Shown here: one piece after another, positions 45,080-57,412 of the stretch
Position numbering within the stretch: position 1 is the first letter of the stretch
Layout of the letters: each line of letters opens with the position of its first letter
Assembly: GCA_032629725.1 (NCBI GenBank)
Contig: JAFEVB010000012.1
Coordinates: 1,488,001 to 1,552,000, forward strand
DNA: 64,000 nt
From: Gremmenia infestans
Lineage: Eukaryota; Ascomycota; Leotiomycetes; Helotiales; Hamatocanthoscyphaceae
Direction of reading: 5' to 3'
Notes under the pieces: generated by a model
The model's input: only the letters and a program-made list of their open reading frames with translations
What the model was told of the DNA's origin: nothing
Database searches by the model: none
Translations under genes and position numbers: made by a program

Positions 45080-47098
45080 AGTATGACCTGATTATTATAA
45101 TCACCGGTATCAGTTACCAATTACGAGAAGCGAAACAGCAGATAGAGAGGTCCATGGATTTATAGTCGAGTAAATTGTCCTATAAATGCCTGCAATTTAT
45201 AAAGTACAAGCTCCCTGCTGCAGACATGCGTCAGTCATAATATGGATCTTATAAAAATACTCTGAAAGTGTCTCAGCCGCAAGATTATCATGTTAGCGGT
45301 TCCTTTATAATAGCCTCCACATATAGGCGATTTTATTAGGGCTGAAGGGCCGCTAACCAATACCCTACATATAAAGGCTATGGACATTCATGTCTTTGAG
45401 ACCGTATAATTATAAGCTCTTTTTTATATATGTATCGTCGGCACTTTGATTCGTACTCAAAACTCAAGCGTAGTCAAGTCCATTGCTATGAAATCTACCT
45501 ATCACAACTGCAATATCAAGTGCCAAGACAAGTTTGTAATTATTCACGAGTCAAGCTGAATCTAGGGCTTCGGCAAGTAGAGCGAGGCTTAGAGAACGTA
45601 CTCCTGCCGGCATTCATTCGCTCATCACTTACTCCACGCCGGCATTCGCAATCATCTTAGACCCCGTAGATTTTGCAAATGCTCTAGTGTTCTCTTTAAG
45701 ATTGTGGGCGCCTTGTTAGCTTAATTCTATATGAATTAGATAGGCTAGAGCCGTGCCGTGCCGTGTTGAACGGCAAAAAGGTTCGTCCACCGAGTAGTGG
45801 CAGCGTCCACCTACATAGACTCCGTAGGAACGAATGCGATGACATGGAAGATTACTCTGCTTCACGACCTTCTAGTGACGCTCCGCTGGCCCTCCGGGGG
45901 CCACTGCCGTGGAGGCCGAGAAGGGCACCAGTACTTGGTTGGATCGCGCGAATAGCAACAATCGAGCCTGTCGAGGACACGAATCTGGTCTCAAGGCGAT
46001 TACAAATTTACGTACTGTACACCAGGTATTTTGTATGGAGTAGGTACGAAGTGTTTACACGGTCACAGGCCAAAAAAACCCATCGCAAGGGTCCCCGAAG
46101 TTTGTAACACATTTCTACGAAGTACTTACCCCACTAAGCCCTACGCAGTATGCTCTAGCTACTTGTGTATAAGATGACTATGTAAGGATTTATAATTTTG
46201 TTAATTCGCAGCCACCCACAGTAACAGGCAAAACCCGCCCTAAAGCCCGCCGCCCAGAACCCGACAAAACCCCCTTACTAGCCACGCTAAGAGTTACACC
46301 ATTGGCAGTCCCCTCCCACGGCGGGATTCCGACAGGTAGAAGTCACGGATGGCTTAGGGACAACCTCGGCCGAGATAACAGTAGGAGCGGGATTCCAGTA
46401 TTACTGCGTAAGGCTTGCTATAGGGGTGATTTCTCGCGCTTGCAACTCCACCAGAAAAATATGGTGGAGGTGGCATTCCCATGACCGCGGCCTTGGTTCA
46501 GCCCGGGGGTACCGTACTTTGTAGATTGCAAGTAGCGATCATCTTTCTACTTGCTACTTGGTAGCAGCACACCATACAGTGGATGTTAAAAGTCCTCTGT
46601 ACTTTCTAACTGTACCTTTAAATGCTTGGAACTAGCTTCTCAAATGCCACGAGTCTTTTAGAATGATTCATCCACTAGACAAGGACAAGCTCTCCAGACA
46701 TCGTCGAGTACGGGCCGAGGGAAGCAAAACGTGCCAGAAGTCTGTACAGGGTACAAGTATCATCATCCATTTTCACTTTTCTATGAGGCCAGGATGTGAC
46801 AAGGACAAGGCCTTCAGACTTTAGGCTGAGATGTGTATTCAGAAACATATTTAGATAACAAATTTACGGAGGTAGAATAACGCTTCCGGCTGCTAGAACC
46901 CCGTAACAGCATATGACGGTGTAGAGAAATATGCCCTTTAGGGGAGCACCTCATTACTTTGAAGTAAAACATTGAGCTCCTCAATACGACGAGGAAACCG
47001 TCCGTCCTAATAATTGCTTATAGGGAAGGATAAATCATATGCCGGAAGCAAGCGTAAGAAAAGCTTTTTGGATAGAATTATCATGATTTCGACTTGGT

Positions 47099-47118
47099 GA
47101 TATATATATATATATATA
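47099..47118. repeat. (TA)n microsatellite
   Basis: A pure TA run of about nine units, followed by AT-rich sequence. Confidence 0.9.
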
Positions 47119-47782
47119 AACTTCGTGTATAGATACATAGTATAAAAAATATATATTTCTTGCTATCTATCAACTGGAAACTCAAAAAGGTAGCAAATGA
47201 AAATTGTAGGGGTACAGAATAAGCATTCAACGGTTACTCTTTCAGCCTCCAATATAAAAACGTTACAAGCAAACCCATGAATTGATTCCCTGATCAATAA
47301 ACATCCACTCTCTACCCACACATTCTAAAAGCACGCCATAAACCTTGCCATTTCATGCGAGCTCGGAGGACTCTACCAAGGTATATCCCAAAGCTATGGA
47401 CACGAGAAGATCGTCGATATAGTAAAATAATTTACAGTCCGTACTCGAGTACTGTACAGATTGTACCCCTGTATAGTAAGTAGTCCTTGTACGCCGTACA
47501 AAATACGGAATACGGAATACGGCTGTTTCACGCCGATGCCTATCCGAAACTCACCACAGAGTCGCAACCAACCTCATCGCAGCAGCTTACCGTATAAGGA
47601 AGCTGGTGATCAACATTCCTCAGAACATCACGTCCATCGGCAAATCGCAATCACGAAACCCCCACGAATCACTACTGTACTGTACAAGCACTATGAGTAC
47701 CTACCCTACTGACTGGACTGGCCGTCGGCGGTCCGTCGCGTACCCGAGTAGCGTGGGGTACATTAGACAAACGATAGTTCAA

Positions 47783-47822
47783 GCAGGCGCAGGCGCAGGC
47801 GCAGGGCAGGGCAGGGCAGGTA
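47783..47822. repeat. (CAGGCG)n / (CAGGG)n compound repeat
   Basis: Hexamer CAGGCG-type units change into pentamer CAGGG-type units, which looks like slippage from one to the other. Confidence 0.85.
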
Positions 47823-47893
47823 GGCAGGGATAGATAGTAGTAATGTACGTACCAGTCTTAGCCCACGACACACGACTCCGCGGGCAGCCAAGT

Positions 47894-47908
47894 GCAATGC
47901 AATGCAAT
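47894..47908. repeat. (GCAAT)n microsatellite
   Basis: Three tandem copies. The reverse form (GCATT) also recurs near 44545 and 61494. Confidence 0.9.
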
Positions 47909-48270
47909 CGTCGATGCCAGCGGCCAGCCGAATGAAGGAAACTAGTTAACGTCAAAAAGATATTTGATTTGGAAGGTGTCTCGAAATAAATGTGTCTCTT
48001 GTCCCGCGACCTCGCAGCAAAAAGGACCCTTATATAGATTATAGAAATGGATAGGATCCTCGCTTCCTTTCTAAATATCTACGCTAAGAAATAAGTGCTC
48101 GTCTATTCCAAATCATACAACTAGCTATACACCCCCGTATAAGTGCCGAGAACCGCGAGCGAAACTCATACTCAAAAAGATGGGGTTCCTCTAACGCACG
48201 TACGAGTAAACGTAATAATACGGAGGTACTTCGTAGTGTAAAATTAAAACGATCCCAAGTCCATGGTAAG

Positions 48271-48292
48271 CCAGTCCAGTCCAGTCCAGTCC
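48271..48292. repeat. (CCAGT)n microsatellite
   Basis: Four full copies of CCAGT plus CC. Confidence 0.95.
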
Positions 48293-48400
48293 GGTGCGGA
48301 TAAGAACCCACCAGACCCAAGCCTTCTCTCTAGTGTACGGGGGTACGGAGGTACATGCACTATTCAAGCATATCAGAGTAGTGCAGTGGAGTTTTACTGT

Positions 48401-48418
48401 ATGCCATGCCATGCCATG
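48401..48418. repeat. (ATGCC)n microsatellite
   Basis: About three and a half copies; reverse-complement version of the CATGG/GGCAT repeats at 14601 and 24911. Confidence 0.95.
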
Positions 48419-48849
48419 TAACCCAAAGGTACCCAAACCAAAGTACCGACGAATATAGTAGACTGATGAACAAAATCCGAGACAGCGGTACCGGGAATGC
48501 AGATCGTCATAACGGTTAGTCTGCCTGCAGTTGTCGATGGTCGTTCCAACTTCCAATTCCCAACACGTACGTATACTTAGTAGCGCGGCAGTGCAGCGGC
48601 GTCGGCGGCTGTGAGTTGGTTGTCGTTCGATTAATCGTAAGAAAGTTTAGCGATATGTTGTGTAACAATTCGTTCGCAACAATGCGATTCTGCATGAGAT
48701 GGGGTAGGTTTGTGTAATTAAGTGGTTTCAATTCGATTTGGATATCAATAACGATGTAGCACTGTACTCCTATATACAAAACACCAATAACCAAACCAGC
48801 CCTCCAAACTCCAACTCCCACACGTAAACACTGTCAGTCCTGTATCACA

Positions 48850-51800
48850 TTATGAACGTCCACCCCTCTTCCTCTTAGGAGCTGGGGTGCCATTCGCAGC
48901 CATCCCAAGCGCGATTTTGCTTCTCATTTTCGGAGGCACAATGCTCTTCTTCTTCTCCTTCTCCTCACTCGGCGCTGTCTCTTTTTCCTTCTCCGGTCCT
49001 ACTACTGTTGGCAGCTTGTCCACAGCAGCGACCTTCTTCCCATCCGCCGTTTGGTATTGTGCTAATTCCTCCGCCCAAACGACATTTTTCGCTTTCTTCC
49101 CCTTACTCTGCTTCTTCTCATTCTCATCAAAGACCTCCTTTAATGCACGTTGTCTGGAAGCAGGGTCATCTTTCTCTTCCGCCTTCTTGACTAGGAGTTC
49201 AGCAGGGGCAAGGGCACCGCCTTTGTTCTTGCGCGTATTGAGGCGAGTTACTGCTGCGAGATCTTTCTCCTTGGATCTTTGTTGAACAGCAATAGTGTTG
49301 TCGCCGCCTTCTTGGCCCAGCCTTCGGACTGGAATGAAGCTTGGAGCTGCGGGCGGTGTCTTGACGGGTAATCTAGTTCTGCCACTGCGTCTGATGGATC
49401 TTGGCTCGGTGATATCTTCCTCTGTTGTTGGCCCATTCCGTTTTCGGCGTTTGGCTGGTGACTCTGTTGGGTGACTCACGTCAAACTCGTCTTTCTCTTT
49501 GGGAGATGGAGACAGGTTTGTCTCGTCCGCATCTGCGTTATCGAGGGGTATTCTCAGAGGTGAGTGGGGCAGTGAACGTTTCCGCTTGGGGGTTTCGGTT
49601 TCGGCCTTGGCTGCTTTATTTGCTTTGACTCGCGTGAGGAAATTTCGGAGCATATCCGTATCATCATGGTCGTATGTAACCGGTGGAGCATTCTCTGAAA
49701 TCGCTTCAACTAGTTCCGTGGTTGTTGGATCGGGGGTACTAGTTTCGGGAAGCTCTTCAACAGGTTCATTCGGACTATGTTCGCGTTGCGCCTCTGGATT
49801 CGATAACAAGACATCAATTGGCTCAAGAATTTCGAGGACATCTACCGTTGTACGGTCCGAATCGAGACTATGTAGGGTGGTGATGTTGTCTTCTGGAGCA
49901 TGCAAAGAGAATTCGGATAGCTCGGCGATGTTACGTACTGAATCAATGATGGGCTCTAATTCGGGCGTACTGTTGTCATCGTGAATGGCAGATTCTGATC
50001 CGAGCTTATCGAGCTTCTCGAGAGTCTGAGTGGGCTCTAGTGAAACTGCCATATTCGGCTCCTCGGCCAATGATCCATGTGCCACTGATGAAGCATATTC
50101 AGAATCGATTTGTAATTCCATATCTGATCCGAACACCCCTTGAACGTTGTTCAGTGATATGGTTTCGTCTCTATGGGGGCGAGGTTCGGGAGCTTCTTCA
50201 TGAACGAAGGCACTCTCTTCGACTTGCTCAGACATCTCATCCTCAACTAGGGTTGACCCGGCCTCGAATGAACGATGGGCTTCCATTCTTGGTGGAGAAG
50301 ACTGGGCTTTCTTTGGAGAAACCTTTCTTGGTGATGGCGAGCGATCTGAATTCAAGATGAGAGAAAGTCCTGGTCCTTCAAAGGTAAAAATCTCTTTGGG
50401 CTGTGGTAAGCTTGCACGCGATGGAACTTGCTTCTTGGGAGAGGATTTCCTGGGAGAGGCCGATCGTCTTGATGGCATTGCAAAATTGTCGACCACTGGT
50501 GCTTCTTGGATAGTTGGATCTTCTGAGTGCACTGAGCTGGCTCGCGTTCTGGTGCTTCGTCGAGCACCGCGTCTTTGAGAGGTTCGTTTTGTTGATTTCG
50601 GAGTGATTGGAATTTTTGAAGATAGAGGTTCGTTAGAACTTGCACGCTCATTATATTTGAGGACCGAATGTTCTTGTTCACTTGTTTCCTGTGCGGTCGG
50701 CTTTGGCAGCTCTGATTCACCCCTAGAAAGCATAGAATCGTGCACAGCGACCAACTTCTCTTGTTCTTGTCCACGCAACTGTTCAAGGCTGGATAATTGA
50801 GGAACTAGGTCGGCGTCTTGCTGCATAATCTCCGTATCTAATGTTGCGAAATTTTCACCATAATCCTCAGTAGATTGCTCCAACGGGATTTCCGCGTGGC
50901 TCAAGTCTGTCGATGTATCAACAGCGCTTTCCTCAAGTCTTTCCAATTCCTCTTCATCGAGCAATGCGATTTCGCCATCGCTCAAGTCTGTCGAAATATT
51001 TGCTGGGCTAGGACTTTGCTCTGGTCTTTCCGAATGCACGTCATCGAGCATAGTGGAAGATGAGTTACCAGCATCTTCGCTTGATTCGTCCCGAGGATAA
51101 TCGGATGTAAAGGGTTGTTCAGGTTCTCCACGGGAGTTCACTGATAGACTAGTAGACATAGTATCATCCTCGCCTGACTCCTGACCAAGCTGTAAAGTAC
51201 CTTCTTGCTCATCATCCTCCATTGCCTCGGTGGCCTCTTCCGTGATAGCGCTTAGTTCCATATCCTCGGGCTCTTGTGCTAGTACATCTTCTAAGGAAGA
51301 CTCGAGTGTAGGCGTAATTGCACACGCGACCGGCTGAGGTATGGGAGAGGTTTGGTAGGCAGCAGTAGCGGATTCTTGAACAAATACCGGCTGGGCGAAA
51401 TCAACTACTCCGCTGAAAACCCGAACAGCATTGTCTGGTTGAGAAGTTGAAGCTTGCTCGTTCATATTCTGTTGCTCCAAGGCAAGCGAAATCCTCCTCG
51501 AACTCCTCGAAGACATCCTCCTCCTCGGTTTATCCTCCACATCTTCAGCATCTAGGTCATTGAGCGGGGCTTGCTTCGCAGGACTTTGCTTCAGACCGAT
51601 CTTCAGAGGACTCTGAATCTTCACGGAACTCATAGTCTGTCGTGTAACTCTCCTCAAGGGCTTCCGCGGCGTAATAACACGATCTGTATTCGTTCTCTTC
51701 CTCGCGGTTCTTTCCCCCTTAATAGGCGACATCACTCCTTTCACTGGCGATGCTCTCGTGCCCTTTTCTACTTCATTGACAGCTACCCACCCCGCATCCC

Positions 51801-52160
51801 CAATATTCGTTTTCTCGCCCAGCACCCTCTGCTTCTTCCGCATGCCAGCCCCTCCTCTCTCTAACTCCTTCTGGCTCTCTTCAGCATCAAGCCCCTTATT
51901 CTTGGAGCGCAGATCTGGATTATTGGGTTTCTTCCATATCTTTTGACCTGCGAGACGGGGCGCTGAGGCGGGCACTGGGGCGCGGTGCCATGCCTTTTGA
52001 TGGGTTGAGGGTGGGGGAAGGAGGGCGTCTTTGTAGACTGACCTTTTCAAATAATCAGTACAAGATATGGCAAGTACAAGAGGAGGGAAAAGGGTGGAAG
52101 GATATACCAATTTTGTCCCTCCAGATTCGAAGAAAAGCCTCCCAGTGGTGCGCCCTCCAT
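48850..52160 (-). CDS. large disordered basic protein with CDK-type sites
   Basis: Exon 1 is 52108-52160 (MEGAPLGGFSSNLEGQN and part of a Trp codon), the intron 52043-52107 (65 nt), and exon 2 48850-52042; 1081 residues. I do not recognise a named family. The protein is almost wholly low-complexity: E/S/D-rich in the middle and K/R-rich at both ends. Many S/T-P-x-K/R sites are visible (ASPVKG, MSPIKG, ITPRKP, QSPLK, RKSSPKK, PRKVSPKK, TPKRKR), the pattern of CDK substrates. Two short repeats STDLSDGEIAL / STDLSHAEIPL lie near residues 353 and 380. Near the C terminus KNVVW (49075-49089) fits the RVxF-type PP1-docking consensus, followed by WAEELAQYQ. Basic patches (PAKRRKR, PKRKRGGRS) suggest the nucleus. 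Role unknown; a chromatin or mitotic scaffold would fit but is inference. Confidence 0.8.
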
Positions 52161-52527
52161 TGTGTCAACACGCGATGCTTAAACAATAAGACCCGCGTCA
52201 AGTAGAAAAGAATTCTTATGTCAATATTGTGAAAACTATAGACATGAACTTTCATTAATTGCCGTAAATAGAGCCGCTCGAGGTTTGCGCGTCGTATTTA
52301 AGATGTCGAAAACTAAAGTTGTGGTGGGATACGGTACAGTACGGCTTTGTTTACATTACATTCGAGCAAACGGCACGGCCCCTATTTAAAACCCACTAGC
52401 CCCGAAACTAACTAGCGCCAAAACATTTTGAAGCTCCCGGTAGCAACTCGATATCAAACAGCATTGCACGATTGCACCACTGCTTCTTCAATCAATTGTC
52501 CAAAGCACACCAGAACCAACAGACACA
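52161..52527. promoter_or_regulatory. divergent promoter, disordered-protein gene / MRP10
   Basis: 367 bp separating two start codons of opposite strands, so the two genes share a short promoter. It is AT rich in its left part and has a GGTACAGTACGG word. No specific element identified. Confidence 0.5.
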
Positions 52528-53123
52528 ATGCCACCAAAGCCCACAACCTCGGTGCCAATGCGCCTACCTCCGCTCCCAAAACTGCGCGTCCGCAGACCGA
52601 ATCAAACCGATGCGAATCCGTGTCTGGCCTTGATGTCTTCCGTGCTCAGTATGTTGCCATCCCCACCCATCTACATCCCATCTCTACCTCTTTTGAGTCT
52701 CAAGATATGAGGGCTGATGATGAACAAAATAGCTTGCTGGGCATCATCTGGGTACACCGCAGCAGGATGTCAGGCTCTGGAGACGTCATTGAGGACTTGT
52801 ATGGATACACCAGTACGTTATTTCCTCGCTTGTATTTCCATCCTGCTATTTCAACAGAAAATGATATAAAAGCGGTCGTGGATCTATATCAAGATTGTCA
52901 TTAGAGTTTCCCACAAGTTTGAGCTCTAGAACGGCAAAATATACATGCAATTGCAAACGCTTTTGTGTTTCAATGGGCCCTGGATTTCGAGGATGGGAGG
53001 GATGTGGTTAGATGTGTGCTAATATGTGAGGGATAGAGACCGAAGAACTTGAAGAAGAATACGATTAATCACCATTTGTCGCGGATGTATCCTCAGATTG
53101 TTGGGCCTAGGAAGAGGAAGTGA
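52528..53123 (+). CDS. mrp10: mitochondrial small-subunit ribosomal protein Mrp10
   Basis: Exons 52528-52648, 52733-52812 and 53037-53123 (introns 84 and 224 nt, GT-AG); 95 residues. Begins MPPKPTTSVPMRLPPLPKLR, then V-R-R-P-N-Q-T-D-A-N-P-C, the typical Mrp10 N terminus. Twin CX9C motifs are present: C-L-A-L-M-S-S-V-L-T-C and C-Q-A-L-E-T-S-L-R-T-C, which in yeast are oxidised by Mia40. The end KNLKKNTINHHLSRMYPQI is the conserved C terminus. It is a 37S mitoribosome subunit needed for mitochondrial translation. The third exon is separated by an unusually long intron for such a small gene, and none of the three exons alone shows the whole domain. Confidence 0.93.
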
Positions 53124-53835
53124 AGAATTGGTTCATGGAATGATGGAGGACCAATGTGGGGAAAGATGGAAAAGGGGATCGGGAGATGGATGTATATCTA
53201 GAAGACAAGGAAGGGGAGCGGACAAGGGTGTATGTTGGATAGATGGAGAGAGAAAGATGCTGTACTTTTGAGGGTTATGGGTATGGCGTAAAGGAGGTGC
53301 ATTGCATATACTGTACAATACAAAGTGTATTGAATAACAGGCTTGTTACGAGTATGATGTTCTGCGATTCCAGAACCTCCACTGCGAAATGGCTTATAAT
53401 TAAATCACTTCAACATCAAGACATACATATCACGGGTCTCCATTTCATTGTCTACCACCATGCCTATTCCCATGCCTAGTTATCACCACCAGCTCACCAC
53501 GAAGTCATTGCACCCCCCCAAATGCTCAATCAAAGTCATCGCATCGCAGAAGCCACGCCTTCCACCCAAGTAATAAGGCGCTAATAAACACCAATCGTCA
53601 AGAAGCAAAACCGACCCCTGCACTGCATATCATGATAAAAGCCATCCATCCATCACTCCAAAAATTTCATCTCAAACGTAGCAAGTCATAATGTTCCCCA
53701 GTTTCGCTTTCAAAGTCTCAGAAGTTGATAATAAATAAAGGCCATGCAAAAAATGATTCCAGCAAAGTCCGTTAATGTGTCTATCCATGCAATAAGTTAG
53801 TAAGTTGAGTTCAGTTTCTTCCCCAAAAAGTCCTT
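53124..53835. other. convergent intergenic region
   Basis: 712 bp between the Mrp10 stop and the Cdc24 stop. No gene or RNA recognised; presumably two 3' UTRs. Confidence 0.4.
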
Positions 53836-56800
53836 CTAATTGTCCACACCGAGGCAGAAAAGTTCGATCTCGCCAAGCTGCCCGGCGTGGTATTGGGCTT
53901 TCTGTGCCTCTCTCCATTCCTGGAAGGCGATTTGAACGTCGTCGTCTGATTCGATGGTGACGAAGTCACCGTCTTCATCACGGTAGCGTAGTTTCATTGT
54001 GCCTCTCGCTATGGCATTGTTGGAGAAACGGCCGACTTTGGCGTCAATGCGGTCGATAAGAGATTGGTATGTGATGTTAAATGCTACTACAAGCGTCACG
54101 TAGTTGCCGTCGCAATTCACCTTGACTTTCAGCTGAGTGGGCAAATTGTCACTGTCACCAGACAAGGCGCTTCCGAGTGGCGGTGACATGGCCCGACTAT
54201 CTGCAGAACTGGTGGGTATCCCTATCGAATTATTCCTGGCATATTGAGGTGCGCTGTTCGGGTACTGCCCCATTGGCATCCGCTCTCTCTGCGCCCCTGG
54301 TGACTGAGTGTTTGTTCTTATCGACATCCCATTCGGAGAAGAATTCTGCGATCTGGGAATCCCAGAGTCGTACGCTGGGTGTAAATGCGCTGGAATACCA
54401 GGTACTGCCGGTACTTGACTACTCGGGGTGCCGTTGGGTCGTTGTCGGCCTCCTCCCTGACCGTTGATATCAGGAGTACTATAAGACCGACTTCGTTGCG
54501 CTGCTGCACTCGCCTGAGACGATTGTGATGCCATGGCCGGAAGCGAAGGTCGTTGAGGTGTGCGCCCATTCATCTGGTAAGCATCCAAAGGCGTTTGGCT
54601 TCCTCTCGAAGGGGCGCGTGGCATCGCCGGTGCTGTGTAGCGATTTTGATCCTCCCACGTGCCTTGTGGCGTACCTTGGCGGGGGAACGGGAACATCGAT
54701 GAGGCGGTACTTGTCCTCGAGGAAGCAGGCGATTCGCCAACCGGTGAGAAATAAGAATCACCACCACGTTGAGTTGGTGAGGGCATTGAAGAGTTTGAAG
54801 TTTGCAAACTAAGAGGAGGGTTTTGAAAGCCCATGGGAAATCGTGGAGGTGGAGCTCGCGCAATTCCGGCTAGTGATTGACTACTATCCCCCGTGGTTGA
54901 TCTGGACCGTAAACTTGTGCTGGATGCATTTCGAGGCATTGGTTGGTTGGCATATCCAAAGACTTGCTGGGCGTTTTCATCCTCGTCTTCTTCATCTTCC
55001 TGCTGCGCGTATGGATTGGGCATAGCTGCCGTCTGGTCTCTCATCCAAGCAAAATCGGTGGGTAACGAATCAGGACTATTTCCTATTTGCGCCGAGTTGG
55101 CGTGTGCAGTTCTTTGGTCGTGAACACCTGCGTACCACTTCTTCATTGTATCCTCATTGGAGAACCGAATGATGAAATTCTCCACTCCAGGATCGCCTTT
55201 CCAGAAGATCTGGATCGCATACGAGCCTACCGAAGTTAGCTGGGTTTCCCGGGAGGAAGCAAAAGCCAAACCTTGTTTCGCCTGTGAGACAACATCAGTG
55301 ACATTGGTCATGAAGATTCGGCCTTTCAGCTGCAGCTTGGCGTTCTTGTTGGGTTCCTTATTCTTGTTCTTGTCCTTCTTGTCTTTTTGGGTTCCCATAA
55401 GCTTGTTTGGGTTTAATTCTTTGCAGCACAAAAGTATTCTCTCGAAAAGGTATATCGTATACTGTTGATAGAAGGGGCAAGCAAGGCCCAACTCGTTAGC
55501 AAATTTGAAAGCAAGAAATGGTTCATTGGTTTGGGGGTTCACGCCATTGAACTCATTGAAATAGATATTTGACGGAGCAAAGCTTGGCGGTGGGTATTGA
55601 CGCTGGTCATAACCCTCATCCTGAGTGCCGACAGATATTACTGGCTTCTCTGGTGATGCCGAGGATGAATAACCCGGATCGGCTTCTTGCGCCTTGCGCC
55701 AGAAGGCCGGAGCTCCCAGATTTCGAATTGAAAGACGTCGGAGTGATTGAAGAGATTGAGGTCCTACTTCTTTTTGGACATCACTCTTCCCTGTGACTAC
55801 CATAAATTGACCATGCATCAGGAGGTCTCCGAAATGATCGATCTGATGGTTCTTCCAGTCATCCACCCGACTTTCCAAGTCTTCTCGTGCTTCTCGCCTC
55901 AGCTCCTGGTCAACAGCATCGTTGGCTTCCCTCAGTACTCGATTGGATGCTTCTATACCGGCTGTTAGATCGGCTTTCATCGTTTCGTCTAGACCTCCTT
56001 TGTCACGCAAGTCCTAGGAAAGTTAATGACGGAAATGATACATCGCAAGTGGAAAATCACCTTCAAGAGTAAAGGGTACTTGACCAAACGTTGCATCGGC
56101 TTGAGAAGGAATCCATCTAGAGTATTGAAGTCCACGACAATAGCATGTTTAGCCTGTGATAACTTGGAAAAATCCCGCTTAGCAATGGCGGCGGCCTTTC
56201 GCTGGTTTGCAATGAATGGCCTATATATATTGAAAGACTCCTCGTAGTTGACAAATGGCAAGCCCCATTGTTGCTGATCCTTGGATTGAGAATTTGTGGT
56301 TTCGATTTTAATGAGAAATCGACGTTGAAAATCTAAAATGGCGTTGATGTTCAGAAATATTTCGTGGACCACATCCCCTGGGACTACGCCATTTTGCTCA
56401 ATTTGTTTCTTTAAGTCATGAAGATTTTCAAGATCCTGGACGTATTTCCGTTCTGTATTGACCATTTCCGCAACCACATGGTCTCTGTAGCTCATCTTTT
56501 CCGAAACCGTCATAGCAGCCGGGTCCACACTCTTCTCTTCAACAGACAAGAGTTGACCGCGTTGTTGAGCTACATCGAGGACGAGGTTGATCACCTGTGT
56601 GACCTGATAATTGACATATATTAGCATTTCCTGGTCTTTTTCTGGTTCGGTAGAAAGCGGGAAGCAAAAGTGAGTGGGGAAATGAGGGCAGTGGAGGATA
56701 TGGGGCAAATGTGCAAAGTTCTGGAAGCAAGAGACGCATTCCCACTAGCCACCAAGGGAGGAAATCAACGCACCTTAACGAAACCCGTTGTATCATCTCC

Positions 56801-57412
56801 AAAGAGATCTGAAAGAGCAAAACACTCCCCCGGCGGTACATCCAACTCGCCCTTTAGACATGCTTCCACGAATTTGAACGTTGCACGCTTCGCCCTCTTG
56901 AGTGGCGTTTCTATCTTCTCATCAAGATGTAAGGGTATAGGGGGTTGAATCGCGTTATATATGGTCATCAGAGGCGTTCCTTTCCGCAAACACCGCCATA
57001 GTGACGAGACTGGGTCCATATCCTCCTCATCCTCCTCGTTCTCCGAATCATGTAAATGGACGTCAAAGCCTGGAACTTGGGCCAGTCGCTGCCTTAGCTG
57101 TACGCAGATTTGATATAGGGATCGGGACGCGTCGGCTTGTTGGTTAATGATATTGTTTGTTGCAACTACTGATCCGCTAGTTGGCGGCAGGACCATGGTA
57201 GCGGAGCTGGCGAGAGAGGAGAGGGATGTTGACGAAGAAGAGGTAAATGCGGTGGAGCCTGATAGCTGGGACGATCTCGAGCTGTGGCTCATAGTTTGAC
57301 TCAAGCCAGAGAGGCCGTTGGTATTTCTGGTGGGGAAAACAGGCGCTGTGTTTGTCCTGGAGAGTGGTCCATGAGCATGAGCCATGTGGATGGCAACGCC
57401 GCCAGAGGACAT
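53836..57412 (-). CDS. cdc24: Cdc24, guanine-nucleotide exchange factor for Cdc42
   Basis: Exons 56774-57412, 56061-56603 and 53836-56013 (introns 170 and 47 nt, GT-AG); 1119 residues. The start at 57412 gives MSSGGVAIHMAHAHGPLSRT; a longer frame begins at 57475 but its extra residues look like leader. In order: a Ser-rich N terminus; a Cdc24-type calponin-like domain (about 90-225, with DPVSSLWRCLRKGTPLMTIY); a DH/RhoGEF domain (about 251-440, starting YRDHVVAEMVNTERKYVQDL and including KPMQRLVKYPLLLKDL); a PH domain (about 455-700, with an inserted K/N-rich loop); a long S/P/Q-rich linker; and a C-terminal PB1 domain (about 1020-1119, DEDGDFVTIESDDDVQ), which binds Bem1. It activates Cdc42 at hyphal tips, and in other fungi it also feeds the NADPH oxidase complex via NoxR. 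The domain set is complete. Confidence 0.96.

Larger units (their letters stand above)
43386..48849. other. gene desert, right part
   Basis: 5.5 kb with no supported gene. A GC-richer island at about 46205-46484 keeps a plus-strand frame open for over 90 codons but matches nothing I know and may be a relic. The rest is AT rich with TA runs, pentamer repeats and one strong inverted repeat, each listed separately. Confidence 0.4.

Noticed and set aside
47099..47160. TA run followed by AT-rich DNA as a replication origin
   Set aside because: Only simple AT richness; no consensus that would support an origin in filamentous fungi.
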